This document shows, in pieces, positions 1 through 13,500 of a stretch of DNA of 64,000 nucleotides. Under the pieces are notes generated by a model. It was not told where the DNA came from and searched no databases. It was given only the letters and a program-made list of their open reading frames with translations. Within the stretch, counting starts at the first letter, position 1, and every line of letters starts with the position of its first letter. The stretch lies in assembly GCA_965153355.1 (NCBI GenBank), contig OZ231127.1:96224001-96288000 (forward strand), in the 5' to 3' direction. The stretch is from Flaccisagitta enflata (lineage: Eukaryota; Chaetognatha; Sagittoidea; Aphragmophora). Both the position numbers and the translations under genes were made by a program.

Positions 1-47
1 GTTCGTTTTGCCCTCTGTTCCTTATAAAATCATCAACGAAGCGAGCG

Positions 48-835
48 ATGGCCGCTCGTGTCTCCGATCTCCCCGTGTCTGGGTTTTGCCCTCAGAAAGT
101 GATCGTCGCAGGCCCAGCAAAAAAAGGGCCTTTTCTGTCATTACAAACGCCATCTTGTCCAGATTTGGATTACGCCTCCCTTTATTACGATCGGCAAGGG
201 AGGATTTGCCTGGTTCTGGTTCAAAAGCCACCTTCAGATTCGCCCTTTTCTCAAGTTTACGATCGTAAACCCACCAAGTCGGAGAAGCGGCGGTCTAGAA
301 ATGTGGAGACGATTGAGGGAAGTGACGATAAACTGGGAAAGCGGATTTTCGGACGCTACGCTCTCAAAGTGAAATCCAAAGTAATCAATTCCACGACGCC
401 GAGAAAACGCCTCAGCGAAGTTTGGGAGCCTTTGCCGATCTCCGACGCTTTGGCCGACTTCCTCTCTCTCTCGGTTGCCGTCTCCCGGGCGAAGTCAGAA
501 TCACTTCCGCCTGTCTTAACCCCAACTATCTCCGACCCATTAAGCTAATTCGCGAGCCGATTGGCGTTGGACCCGAATTCAACGTCGTGGTAGCGAAGAA
601 TGGGGAAGAGGGCTCTCCAACTTTAGCAACAGCATGGACTCCTTGGTTAAGTCACGAGAATTCTCCATTTCTCAACGTTCCATCTGCGGTCATGGACAGA
701 AAACTTAACTCATGCGTCAAGAAAAATGGGTCTTTGCTCGATAGCCTGAAGGAGCGTCAATTGCTCTGTCCGTTGACGCCCAACTCGCCCTTGGTTCGTT
801 TCAGTATTGACTACCAGAAACCGTCTTCGCCATGA
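48..835 (+). CDS. unidentified coding-like stretch, possibly the 3' end of an upstream gene
   Basis: Two overlapping plus-strand frames are open here. One runs from an ATG at 48 to a stop at 548 (166 aa, rich in Lys, Arg, Ser and Pro). The other is open from about 332 to a stop at 835 and reads like ordinary protein in its second half. A single product would need a frame change around 480-540, by a short intron or an indel. An AATAAA about 100 bases downstream fits a terminal exon. No domain, signal peptide or membrane segment is recognised, and the 5' part may lie before the window. No function is proposed. Confidence 0.3.
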
Positions 836-1176
836 CTTTTATTTGTGTCGTTTCAATCACCATTTTGTGTGTCGCGTTGTCAAGATGTTGACTTCTTTTG
901 TTCGCATTCTCATTGATCTCCATTCAAATGGACCGCAATAAAACGCTTCTGTTATTTTGTTTCTATACAGACGGCAGGGGCGGGCCGTTGTGAATCGCCA
1001 TTCAAATCGGGCGAGACATTAACGTGCGCCTCCTCATGGAACGGATAAACGGATAAAAACTTAACTGGATTAAAACTAAGCTGAAAACCAACACAAAAAT
1101 AAAGAACTCAATAAACATTCTCACATGTCATATCAAAAGCCTCATCATCAGCTGTTCTTAAAAGCTGTCTATCAAG
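836..1176. other. intergenic spacer with polyadenylation signal
   Basis: This 341-base spacer lies between the unidentified stretch and the glycosyltransferase gene. AATAAA at 937-942 could end the upstream transcript. The ATG at 1177 begins the next gene. No TATA box or other element is convincing. Confidence 0.4.
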
Positions 1177-4100
1177 ATGAGCGCCGCCACATGTCGCGGT
1201 CCCGTCCGCTTCATTCTTCTCGCCCTCTTCGTTCTCTGGCTGCTCTTCCTCGCGTCCTTCCTCACAGATTCCGGGTCGAGAGCCAGAGCCTCTTTGTCTT
1301 CCTCCATCGACATCTCTTCCTTCTCTCACGATGTTATCGGGAAACTCAGGGACGTTTTTAACGGCACTAGATTCCGCCATGAACCGGAAAAAGTAAGTTG
1401 GGTCTAATTGGTCTTATTCCGCTGATAAGCAGATTGTTTTAAAAGTTGGGCTCGTTTAGATTGATCTGTTCGCTTGTTTATTGATTGATAAGACTAGTTG
1501 AGTGATTGATCTTTGAATGGTTGACTAGCTGATAGATTGGCTTGTTTAGTGATTGATTGGCTAGTGGACTGATTGATTGGCTAGTTGACTGATTGAGTGG
1601 CTATTTGAATTTTGAGTGATTGATTTTTGCCGGTTGACCAATGGATCGTTCTCACTTCAATGCCCCCCCCCCCTTCCTCCCTTTCGCAGTATCCGATCGT
1701 TTGGAGTCACCGCGACCCCGCCTTTGCTCAAATCGCCCCTTCGGAAATCATCCACGTGGAATTGACGACGAGTACTGAGACTGTTGGGGGCGCCATCGCG
1801 GCCATCAACTCGGTCCACCTCAACACGAGACACGCCGTCAGATTCCATATCTTCGCGCCAGACGATGGCGATCTCATTCAACATCTGTCCAACTGGATTA
1901 CCACCACGCATCTTAAAGAGATCGATTACGAGGTTTGTTCACACGTTGATGGAAAATTTGTCTAATAGAGCTTCATCTTAAAGTATAGCCTAATTTGCAT
2001 ATTGTAGTCAAACCTAAGTTTGATGTTGAATGGGCAATGGGCATGGAAAAGAAAATCGTCATGAAGTGAAGAAAGCCTTCTTTTTGTCCCCGACGAACAG
2101 TTTTCGTCGGTGACTATGAAGTAGCATTGATGTGTAGTCTGTTGTCTGTCTGTCGTCTGTCGTCTGTCGTCTGTCTGTTTAAAACCTTCTCATATCTTTG
2201 GAACCAGACTTCAGAATTTTATAAAACTTTGCTGGTGTTGTTTATAGGTCAATAGGAGCTTATGTACCAATTTTCAAAAAAATTCATTAACTTTTACTAC
2301 CCTTTGCCTATTATTTTTGTAGTAATATTTAGCTGGGACTTACGTGGTTTACATAGGTAGAGGGTAGTAAAAGTTAATGATTTTTTTTTTAATTTGGTAT
2401 ATAAGTAAAGGGTAGTAAATAAATAACACCTGCAAAATTCGAATTAAATCTGAAGTCTGGTTTATGAGATATTAGCTTATGTAGTAATATGTTACTATGG
2501 CTTAGACAGTTTACATAGGCAAAGGGTAGCAAAGTTATGTGAATTCTTTTTTAATTTGGTATACAAGTAAAAGATATTAATTGAACTGCCCCTGCAAATT
2601 TCAAATTAAATCTGAAGTCTGGTTTATAAGATATTAGCTTATTAATGTAGGTGTCTTTCATTTTTAGGGGTGGAGGCCAAATTTTTGTGAACTGTTTCAT
2701 ATTTTTGTTGATAATTCATAGAATTTTATATCTCAGATCATCTCAACTATTTTCCCGCATTGAGATCACTTAATTGTAAGCAGTAAGACAAAAAAAATCC
2801 ACTTCCGGGCCCCAACTGTCATTTTTTTATGTATTTTTGCCTGTAGTAACCAACGTCAAAATGATGTAACAATGATGTAACAAACGCTATTAATGGTGAT
2901 ACTCCATGTTCATTTCAGAAAGAATAGGTATTTTCTTCCCTAATGTTATCATGGGATGTGTTCCCAAAGGTCAGGAATAGTCTGACCGCTCTGCGATCGT
3001 TTTACTCCATGAAAAATATCGTTACACCCTCCTCACTAGAATGGTCATTTTTCCCGCTATTTTCGGACAACTTTTGACTATTTACAATATACGACTATTT
3101 TTCCAGTCGTGTAATACGAGGGAGGCAAAAAAATGGTACATTTTACAAGAGTAATGTCCAACCTGACCAACAAAATTGATTTGGACCCCTTTCGACAAAA
3201 AAGATTCAATTTGTTAAGCCAAACAGAATTTCGGACAATCGCGATTTTCGTATTTGTAGACATTTTTTAATTTGTCCTATCCATGTCTCGTGTCAGTAAT
3301 GATGTTCCTAATTTTTACCAACAAAAACTGATGATCTCATTTTTCTCCAGTTGCTTCGTAATAACGGGGGCCTTCAACCAAAATGAAAATCACCTCTAGT
3401 TTCCTTTTTTTCTTTCCGCCATAGAGGCTGAAACGGAATTTCGGACAATTGCTATTTTCGTATTTGTAGACATTTTTGCCGCAAAGACAAGTTGTGACAA
3501 ATCGTCCACTCTAAAGCTGTATAGACGCCAAGAAACAAGTTCATGGTTCATGAGCAGTCACAATTAGTACCTGAGAGGCTTCAGGATGTTTTTTTCGCAT
3601 GCTGCTGCATGTTGCAGCACAGTTGCAGCACTTTTACAGCACTTTTTTGTAATTTTTTGCAAAATCGTATTTTTCTCTTAAAAATCAGTCTCTACCGTTG
3701 GTCTTCAAGTACATAAGCATTTAAGTTTCATGCTTGGGGGTCATTTGCACGCTTTAAGTAACACATGCAGCACAATTGCAGCATACTTGCTGCACATTTG
3801 TAGCATACATCGAAATCGTTTTTTTTTCTCAAATTTATCTTTTTTTCCCGTCGGTCTGAGTGCTTCTCAAACACATTTGGGGATTGATAGTCATGTTAAA
3901 GAGTAAAACAATATTTTAACACATGCAGCATAATTGCAGCACACTTGCTGCATATTTGCTGCATACTTGGAAAATTGCCGTTTACAAGTCATTTCCTTTT
4001 GAATTAGTCTATGGGGCATGTAAGACTCAGATTCAGTTCGATCTATGGGGTAGATAACTAAAAATGCTAATAATGCATTTTTTTCATGATTGACTAACCT

Positions 4101-7100
4101 GTGTGAAGAAAAGAAACTTTGAAATATTGAGAGAAACTTAAAGACACGGAGAGTGAAATGACTGTTAGATTTGTGAAAGTTACAACAGTCGTCAAGGATT
4201 AACAAGAAAACAAGAAAACGAGGAATTTATCAATTAGAACAAATACTCGGCAACAAGTGACTGAAAGTCGCTGTCTTGAATATCGTAAACGGTCAGTTTC
4301 TTCTTATTGACGGTTGCCGCTTTTGTTTCGTAGGCGAGTGGCGGTGAGCGTATAATCGCTGCTTCAAAGGAGAACAATTTTGCTCCTGTGGAGGTGAAAT
4401 AGTTTGAGCCTCCATCGACTCTTTTCAAAATCTTTCCCTTGAGCAGCCGCTCATCCTCCATTTCTCCCCGCGCTTTCGTAATGAGAATGAGACGAAGTTC
4501 TTGGCGTTGACCCGTTGTGATTGCGATGATAGAGTTTTGACGTGCTAATTCTGCCACCTCATAGCGTTGTTGTTCTTGTGACTGCCTAGTTTTGGCTGTC
4601 TGTTTTGCAGCTTTGACGGAGGCTGACGAAGCTCGTTGCATCTTGACGTTTTTCAGGGGCCCTAAGTCTTCCGTGCGTTGGCAATTAGCGAAGTCGCCAA
4701 ACTCACATTTGGGACACGAGAAACAAGACCATTCCCGGACAAGCAGTTCACCAGAGACTGGAGTCGTGTGAAATTGATGAAGTTTTCGAGTGTGCTCAAT
4801 TGGATCCCAGTCGGCTTTTGGCTCATCAACTGAACCAGGGTTCACAATCTCACCATGAAGGGCACTGTAGAAAAACCCTTTGCTATCCTGCCGTCCTTCA
4901 GGCGTCCTCAGCAGGTCAACAAAATTGAGGGACTCAATCACGGCAGCAACGTCACTGATGTTCCGTAGTGGATGATTGTATCGCTCCTGTTTGCGAAATT
5001 CTGTCTTCCAGAGAGCGCCATCATGGTCATGCTCACCCTTTCCATGACCTGCACAGGTGAAATGGATTGACAGCTGAGGACAATCAGGGCACAGGCGTTC
5101 TCCAGTTTTGTGGTGAACACAAAGGTTCCGTCTACTTTCTGCGTACGATCCGAAAACCTTCCGAGAGCAAAACTGCTCGCCACATCTGTCAGATCCTAGA
5201 GTCAATCTCTGGAAGGCGAGACCAAAAACCTCTTGAATCCAAAGTACAATGCGGCGAAGACAGAAGGCAACCATATGACGGTCTTGTTCAGGCCTTGTAG
5301 AGAAAAACCCGAAGTAGACCTTGGTTTTCTTCATTTCGCCCTTTTCTGGATCAGGGACAAGAAACCAAGCCACCGACGTGAAGAGAGTGAAGAGCAAACC
5401 ATGCCAGTGCAATGACTGCACCTCCTCCCACTCCTTTGCTAAATACTTTTCGGCAAAGTCGCTGACGATGACTAAGGTGTCCGGATTGAGATTACTCAAA
5501 TGTTTGTCAAGTTCTTCCTTTTGATGCTTGGCAGTAGCGCGATGAAGAGCAAACCCCCTTAACTTCTCCTTCAAGTGTTGGGCAAACTCAGGTGGGGTTG
5601 CTTCTTTAATATGAACTCCCAACCTCCCAGCGTCATCCTTTTCCACCGACCGAAATTTGAAGGTGACTTCAGAGGACTCGGATTGCCACTGATGAGTCAA
5701 TTCGTCCAACTTGTCCAGTCCGCACTCTTTACATTCCTCTTTCAAACAGGCGCGTGAGCGATTGAAATCCGGGCAGAGGAGTGATTCGACGAGATCGACA
5801 TAATGTTCATATGGAGGCAAAGGAAAGCCGCAACGCTTGCAGTTGGAGACGGCATCTTCATAGGCAAACTTGACGTTTGTGTGGGCAGAACACAAGCAAA
5901 CCTAAAATGTCGAGAATGAGATTAACTAAATTTTCCAAATAAAAAGGCCGGATACACGGCAATACAGTCGCGGACCATTGGGCAGGAGCAGTAGTAAAAA
6001 AAACGCTTGGAATACAAAAATGTTACAGGATGGACCGAAACACCGACCTACCGACGGACCGACCGACACGGCAAGGTGTAGAGTCGCGTGACTGCAATTA
6101 AAAAACAAGGCCTATGACTAGACTTCATAAATTGGGTAGGTGGGTTGCACTAGCGCATAATAAGCACTTCAGTTGCAAATTTTTTCATCATTTTTATGCT
6201 AAGCCTATTTTACCGGTCGATCCTTGTCTTTTGGGGCAACAACAAACTTCGGACGGAGTTTCAAAAAAAGTCCGGCGGAGACGTGACTGTGCTCTTCTTG
6301 AAATTTGCGGTGAAGATGACCGATGCTGTCCGATAAAAAACGTCTCTGATGCGTCTCTGTAACACCGTTTTCCTGTGAGAAATGAATGTTTTTGGTGGCG
6401 TGAGACTCAATAACCTGCTATGTTGGTTTGTTTTATGGTTAGTTTGCTTCATTGGCTATGTTGGTAGTTTTTGCTTAACTGTTCCTACCAAAATGATAAA
6501 TTCACCCATCTTATCACTACCCCTGACCAACTGCACAAACTGGGGTAACCATGTATTCAGCCTTGTTTTATTTATAACAAAACTGCAACAAAATCCTAAC
6601 TTGTGTATGTGCTATGCCAAACTAGCGCGGGATGGCATGAACTTTAGCAGGATTGAGCCGAAGAAACTTTTGTTTGCACTCTAAGCTCCAGAAGCACTTG
6701 ACCATTGAAATTTAACTTTAACTATTTCGTGTCAATCAGAGTGACTGCTTCATAAACACAAACCGATTTTTTTTTATAGTAGCAAAAAAAAGGAGGGGCA
6801 GGGGTGAACGTGTGTATTTTTCAAACTTTCGATTCATATACTATCAATCACAGACAAATCCACTAAAAAAGTATTTGACTGTCAGAAACTAAAATAACAT
6901 GGCCTTATCGATAGCCTTTTGCAAAGCAACTGACCTTGACAGACACTACATCCCGTGTGCGTGACGTCGGAGTTGAATTTTCTTCATAAAATCGCTTTAT
7001 TTGTGTGCGGCGTTCAGAGAATTTTGTTGTTTTACGTTTTCGCTTCATTGCATTAGAAACAACGCGAGACCGTGATTGGCGACTGTTATTAGTCTCCTGG

Positions 7101-7416
7101 GTTTCAGCTTCCTTGACTGCTGAACGAGCTGCTGTCACCATCTTTTCCCCTATTCCCAAATGATCGTGGATTTCGCGAGCGCTCAAGTTTTCGGGCCCAC
7201 CGATAATGGCCTCGACAATCATCCTCCGAAACGCTCGTTCTTCTCCATCAAGTGAACCTTTACCTGATCATTTAAAAAGAAAAGATTTATTGCAGTGTGT
7301 TCTTGTCCCGCCGTATCTTTGTCTCCCTGTCTGTGCCTGTCTGTCTGTCTGTCTGTCTCTCTGTCTCTCTGTATGTCTCTCTGTCTGTCTGTCTGTCTGT
7401 CTGTGTGTGTGTGTGT

Positions 7417-7509
<93 letters not shown>

Positions 7510-10500
7510 CAAGATGTTTGTCCAGCCGAGCTTTAAGGTTGACAACGATCTTGTTGGCAACACTGTGGCGATTTGCAGTTTCCTCTTCCTGTCTCGTTTC
7601 TTCCTCAGCCTGCTCTAGCTTCCTGTCTTCTAGACTCCGACGGTACACAAAAATTCTTTCGCGATTTTTCCTCCTCGCCTCCTCCTCCTCCTGCTCCTCA
7701 CTTTCTTTGCGTTTCCTAATACGGTCCCGATAGTCTCTTTTCTGCAATTTTGCCTTTATTTTCCCTTCGTTTCCTATGACCTCACGCTCTCGCTTCCTCT
7801 TCCGTCCGACTCTCCTCGGCCTATGAGTAGGCGATGAAGCGCGAGATTCGGGTGATGAAGCTCGACGGAAAGGCGATGACGAAGCAGCGCGAGAAGACGA
7901 CGATGTGCGTGATGACGGTGAAGTAAATCGTGACGACGATGGCGTTGAAAAGGGTGAAATAGTGGGTGATGAAGCAGCTGAGCAGGGAGATGTCGAATTC
8001 CGGCGTCTTGGAAGGATGGAGGCCAAGAGTGAGACTGGCTTGGGCGTGACATCATCCCCTGGACGAATGGCGCGCTGCTCAGCTACTTTTGATGGAGACA
8101 TCAAGAGGACAGAGGAATCGCTTTTTCGCCGCTGTTGATGAATATAGAAGTGATTTTAGATATTTTCCTAGCCCTGGGAGTTGTTTTTTGGTAACCCTCC
8201 AAATGTTGGAGCCTGTTAACTTATATTTGATGCCTACAATTCCCCAGAGGTCGTGATATTTTCTTATTTAAATTTTCATTTTGAAAAATGCTCAAGCAGT
8301 ATCTCGTGCATCTATTTATTGGAGCGATTGATACCAAATTTTGTGTCTACTGTCTAGGCCCATCACAGCAGTAGAAAATGAATTACCAAGGCGTGCACAA
8401 GACTCTAAAATCTGCTGTCTCGGTTGGTTGGATGGTCCCACTTAGCTTCATGGGTGTTTACGGTTTTGGCATTACTATCCCTGCACAAATGTTTTAGGCT
8501 TGTTTCATCACTGCACTTGCCCAACCGCACGCTACTGTCAGCTGTTTGTCCGGCCTTGTTTATTATTAAGCCCCAAAGCCAAGATATTTCCTCGATCAAA
8601 TTGAAAATTCTTACTTGAAATCGTGATCTGAGGATAGAAGGCGGGGTTCGTTCGCATAAATCACCGGCGTCGTTATCACTGACGTAGTAATCACCGGCGT
8701 CGTTATCACCGGCGTCGTTATCACCGGCGTCGTTATCACCGGCGTCGTAATCACCGGCGTTGTTATCACCGGCGTTGTTATCACCGGCGTCGTTATCACC
8801 AGCGTTGTTATCACCGGCGTCGTTATCACCGGCATCGTTATCACCAGCGTCGTCATCACCAGCGTCGATATCACCAGTGTCGTTATCACCGGCGATGTTA
8901 TCACCGGCGTTGTAATCCTCGGCGTTATCACCGGCGCCACCATTATCACTTTCACCCATGTGGGTCATAAGCGACAAATCTGTACGAAGCTTTTCCCGTT
9001 TCTTCGAAGCACTGCGCCGTTTTTGTTCGCGTCGTCTTTCGGCGGCCTCGTCCCCATCTTCCTTTCGAGGTCGTCCTCGCTCACTTTTGGAGGAGAGTTT
9101 CTGTTTTTCATAGGATTCTCGGCGCTTTGCAAGTTTTGCCAGATCCTTCTCCTCCCCTTCCTCCTTTCGCGGTCGACCTTTTGGTCGCACTTCTTTTTCT
9201 TTCTTTTCCTGCTTTTCATTTCCTTCATTCTTACACTTCTCATAGCTTTTTCTCTTCTGTTCCTTCCTCCTCTCTTCCTTTTCACTGACACTGGTCTCAC
9301 GAGGTCTACCCCTTTGCGGAGGCATGACGTTTGGACAATGACTGAATTGAAGGATGAAAACACATTTTGACTAGTTGCAAATTTCATCGAGCAAGTAATT
9401 GGCTAACTGGCTTTATTGAAATGAAAGTGTTACAATCATAGTCATCATAGTACTCTTAGTTCTAATTATCAAACTATAATAATCAAGTTTAAAAACACCT
9501 TACTCAAACGAGCCCCTAGGTAATGAGAAACGAGTTAAGACAGGGTCGGCTGATATATCACACATCGACCAAGACCAACTTTTAATGCAAGAAAACGAAG
9601 TAGCAGGGAGTAAAATTCAAATCTCAGATTTTTAATCGGATTGGAAACCCACGGTGCAACAATTTTGGTGATCTGAAAGTTCCATCGTTGCTATGGTAAT
9701 TCAATTTTTCCCGTTTGCAGTGCCATAAATTTTGTTTCTGACAAAAGGCACCGATTTGTCACATTGACGAGAAACCGCAGCAACCATGACCGGGTGAAAA
9801 GTTAAGAACTTAGATACACACAAAAATATGGAGATTTGACCATATATGTTGATCCTATGCTTCGAAAATATAGAAAAAAGATTGCTTACCATAAGTCTTG
9901 AGCCATCATTTTACAATTGAACCAAGTGAAAACCATTTTTGCGATTTCAAACTCGGCCGAACTGAGTTTGGTGAAAAAAAGCCTAATTTGTATAGTCTAG
10001 CAGAAAAAGGCGTTTTACACGAGAAAAAAAGCCCATTAAGAAGAGCCAATTGCGGATTTGATTTGCCAAAACATCATATTTAATGAAAATAATAAGAAAT
10101 CGGAGGATTTTTCGTTTTCAATTTTGCCATATTTGGCACCTGCCCTCCACCCCTAATCATGAAAAGCACCTGTAGTAATATGTTACTAGGACTTAGGCGA
10201 TTTTTATAGAGGATTTGAGTTGATGAATTCTTTTACTTGCTCATTTATTACATTCTGATTTTTCTTTAGGTTTGCCATCATGGATTTCAAGATTCATCTT
10301 CAACTACTGTCATCATCTTCAACTACTGTCATCATCTTCAACTACTGTCATCATCTTCAACTACTGTCATCATCTTCAACTACTGTCATCATCTTCAACT
10401 ACTGTCATCATCTTCAACTACCGTCATCATCTTCAACTACCGTCATCATCTTCAACTACTGTCATCATCTTCAACTACTGTCATCATCTTCAACTACTGT

Positions 10501-13500
10501 CATCATCTTCAACTACTGTCATCATCTTCAACTACTGTCATCATCTTCTACTACTGTCATCATCCTCAACTACTGTCATCATCCTCAACAACTGTCATCA
10601 TCCTCAACTACTGTCATTATCCTTGACTACTAAATTTTTTTGAAAATGTTTTTGAACAATTTTTTTGAAAATTTTTTTGAAAATTTTTTTGAAAATTTTT
10701 TTTTGAATTTTTTTTTTTGAAATTTTTTTTGTTTTTTTTGAAAATTTTTTTTTGAAAATTTTTAAAAAAAATTTTTTTTGAAAATTTTTTTTATTTTTTT
10801 TTGAAAATTTTTTTAGTTTTTTTTTTCTTAGGTTTTTGTTTTCAGTATCATTCACTGTTGTTATCATCATCATCCACTATTGTTATCATTATCAAGTTTT
10901 GTCATCATTAAAACAATATTGAATATTGAATATTTTTTTCTTTTTTTCTTGAAATTGCTGTCTTGTCGTGTATCTCATCGAGTTGCGTTTACGCAACGAG
11001 AAAGCTTCAAAAATTACAGTCCCCAGTCGGGGACTGTAATTTTAAAGCTTTTTTCTACAGTGGGAATGAAATACAAATTCATTTGCATGATCAGGACTGA
11101 TCTGCACCGCTTTGAACATTGTACCTACAAAAGATAAATGGATTGATCTGTATAACTAAATTAGGAAGTTAATGTTTTGGAGCGAACTTCCATCAACTCC
11201 TCCGTTGGTATTGAGACGTGCTTTTGATGAATTAAGAGGTTAGCTTTGGCATACTCGGCTGACTGTAATCCTTGCTCTTCTCCCCTCCCCATCTCTCGCT
11301 TTTCCTCAGATCATCCCCTTCAACACTTCTATCGTCGTTCCTCATTCGCTCTCTTCCTCGCGCGCCCGTCCCGAGTTGGCATCTCCGATGAACTTTGCCC
11401 GTTACTACACGCCTTTGTTGCTTCGTCGACGTCCCGGAGGAGACGCCATCGACAAACTCGTGCATTTAGACGACGATGTCATCGTGCAAAAGGATATCGT
11501 AGAATTGTGGAATCAATCCTTTTCTACGTCGCCTTCTTCTTCTTCTTCTTCTTCCAGTCACGTCGCGGCCTTCTCAAACGATTGCAGGGGACAATCAAAG
11601 GTTGGGTTTCTTCATTGCATGGAATTATTTGGAATCATAATCAGATGGGAGCTTTGTAACGGGGTAGTCTATTTCTAAATGAATGTTTATCGCTAAGTGG
11701 TGAGTATAGGTATTCAGATCCTTTCTTTTCTGCCTTTGTAATTCAGCATTCTTTCATTCATTTCTCATTGTTTCATTCTCTCTCTCTGCAATCCCATTTG
11801 TAATTCAGCATTCTTTCATTCATTTCTCATTATTTCACTCTCTTCCTCTGCATTCCCATTTGTATATTTCGGCAATCTTTCATTTATTTCTTATTACTTC
11901 ATTCTTTTCCTCTTGATTCTCATTTGTTATTCAGCATTCTGTCATTCATTTCTCATTATTTCCTTCTTTTCGTCTGCATTCCCATTTGTAATTCAGCATT
12001 CTTTCATTCATTTCTCATTATTTCACTCTCTTCCTCTGCATTCCCATTTGTATATTTCGGCAATCTTTCATTTATTTCTTTTCCTCTACATTCTCATTTG
12101 TTATTCAGCAATTCTTTCATTCATTTCTCATTACATCATTCTTCTCCTCCGCATTCCCATTTGTATTTCAGCATTCTTTCATTCATTTATCATTCTTCCA
12201 TTCTCTCCTGCATGCCCATTTGTATTTCAACATTCTCTCATTCCTTTATCATTCTTCCATTCTCTCCTGCATTCCCTCCTGCATTCCCATTTGTATTTCA
12301 ACATTCTTTCATTCCTTTATCATTCTTCCATTCTCTCCTGCATGCCCATTTGAATTTCAACATTCTTTCATTCCTTTATCATTCTTCCATTCTCTCTTGC
12401 ATTCTCATTTGTATATTTCAGCATTCTCTTCATTCATTTATCATTCTTCCATTCTCTCCTGCATTCTCATTTGTATATTTCAGCATTCTTACATGAATTC
12501 ATTTCTCATTCTTCCATTCTCTCCTGCATTCTCATTTGTATATTTCAGCATTCTTACATTCATTTCTCATTCTTCCATTCTCTCTTGCATTCTCATTTGT
12601 ATATTTCAGCATCCTTTCATTCATTTCTCATTCTTCCATTCTCTCCTGCATTCTCATTTGTATATTTCAGCATTCTTACATTCATTTCTCATTCTTACAT
12701 TCTCTCCTGCATTCTCATTTGTATATTTCAGCATTCTTACATTCATTTCTCATTCTTCCATTCTCTCCTGTATTCTCATTTGTATATTTCAGCATTATTT
12801 CATTCATTTCTCATTCTCTTCATTCTCTCCTGCATTCTCATTTGTATATTTCTGCATTCTCTTCATTCTCTCCTGCATTCTCATTTGTATATTTCTGCAT
12901 TCTCTTCATTCTCTCCTGCATTCTTATTTGTATATTTCAGCATTCTCTTCATTCTCTCCTGCATTCTCATTTGTATATTTCAGCATTCTCTTCATTCATT
13001 TATCATTCTTCCATTCTCTCCCGCATTCTCATTTGTATATTTCAGCATTCTCTTCATTCTCACCTTCTTTCCGCCTTCGTCAACTTCGCCAATCCTCACA
13101 TCCGGAAGTTGAAAATCTCTCCACGCGCCTGCGCCATGAACCCGGGAGTCTACGTCGTAGACTTGCTCTACTGGCTTAAAAACGACGTCACCAAGCAGTT
13201 GGAACAATGGTCAGTACACTCTTTTTTTTATAAGAACCTAGTTTATAAGAACATCAAGGCTTCGAATAGCCTTGAAATTAAGAACATCTTAAGAACATAC
13301 GAAGGTTTCATATCTGGAGAGAAAAATTTTGCTTAAGCTAAAATTGAAAAAACATTAAGAAAACATTTGAATTTTAGTATAATTCATATGATATTTTATG
13401 ATTTTTAAATAAAGATCAAAAAATATCCTTAGACTTTAATGATTGGCATTTGTTTTAACAGTATTTAATATTTACTGTAATTTAGTAATAGTATATAATA

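Larger units (their letters stand above)
2650..10170 (-). mobile_element. 7.5 kb cut-and-paste DNA transposon with spliced transposase-like gene
   Basis: The ends form an imperfect terminal inverted repeat of about 27 bp. The left end starts GGTGTCTTTCAT and the right end, read inward, starts GGTGCTTTTCAT; both continue to TTAGGGGTGGAGG. TGTA lies directly outside both ends (2646-2649 and 10171-10174), a probable 4 bp target duplication. The flanks rejoin a dispersed AT-rich repeat seen intact nearby. The only long gene inside runs on the minus strand from 9325 to 4234. Repeated GCAGCA motifs at 3593-3970 and a 42 bp direct repeat lie towards the left end. The superfamily is not identified; 4 bp duplications occur in several. 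Open splice phase throughout the gene suggests that it is young. Confidence 0.65.

Noticed and set aside
3078-4205. Minus-strand frames of 61-104 aa right of the transposon left end
   Set aside because: AT-rich, no start context or homology, and they cross the repeated GCAGCA motifs.
7206-7733. Long plus-strand frames of Ser/Leu and Cys/Val across the (CT)n and (GT)n tract
   Set aside because: They are produced by the microsatellite; the minus strand carries the credible exons on both sides of it.
10272-10643. Open frames of 117-123 aa over the 19 bp repeat
   Set aside because: A 19-base period keeps several frames open at once and there is no non-repetitive coding sequence.
11913-13336. 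Frames of 146-319 aa rich in Phe, Ser and His
   Set aside because: They follow the pyrimidine-rich intron array; only the last part, after 13046, is a real exon.
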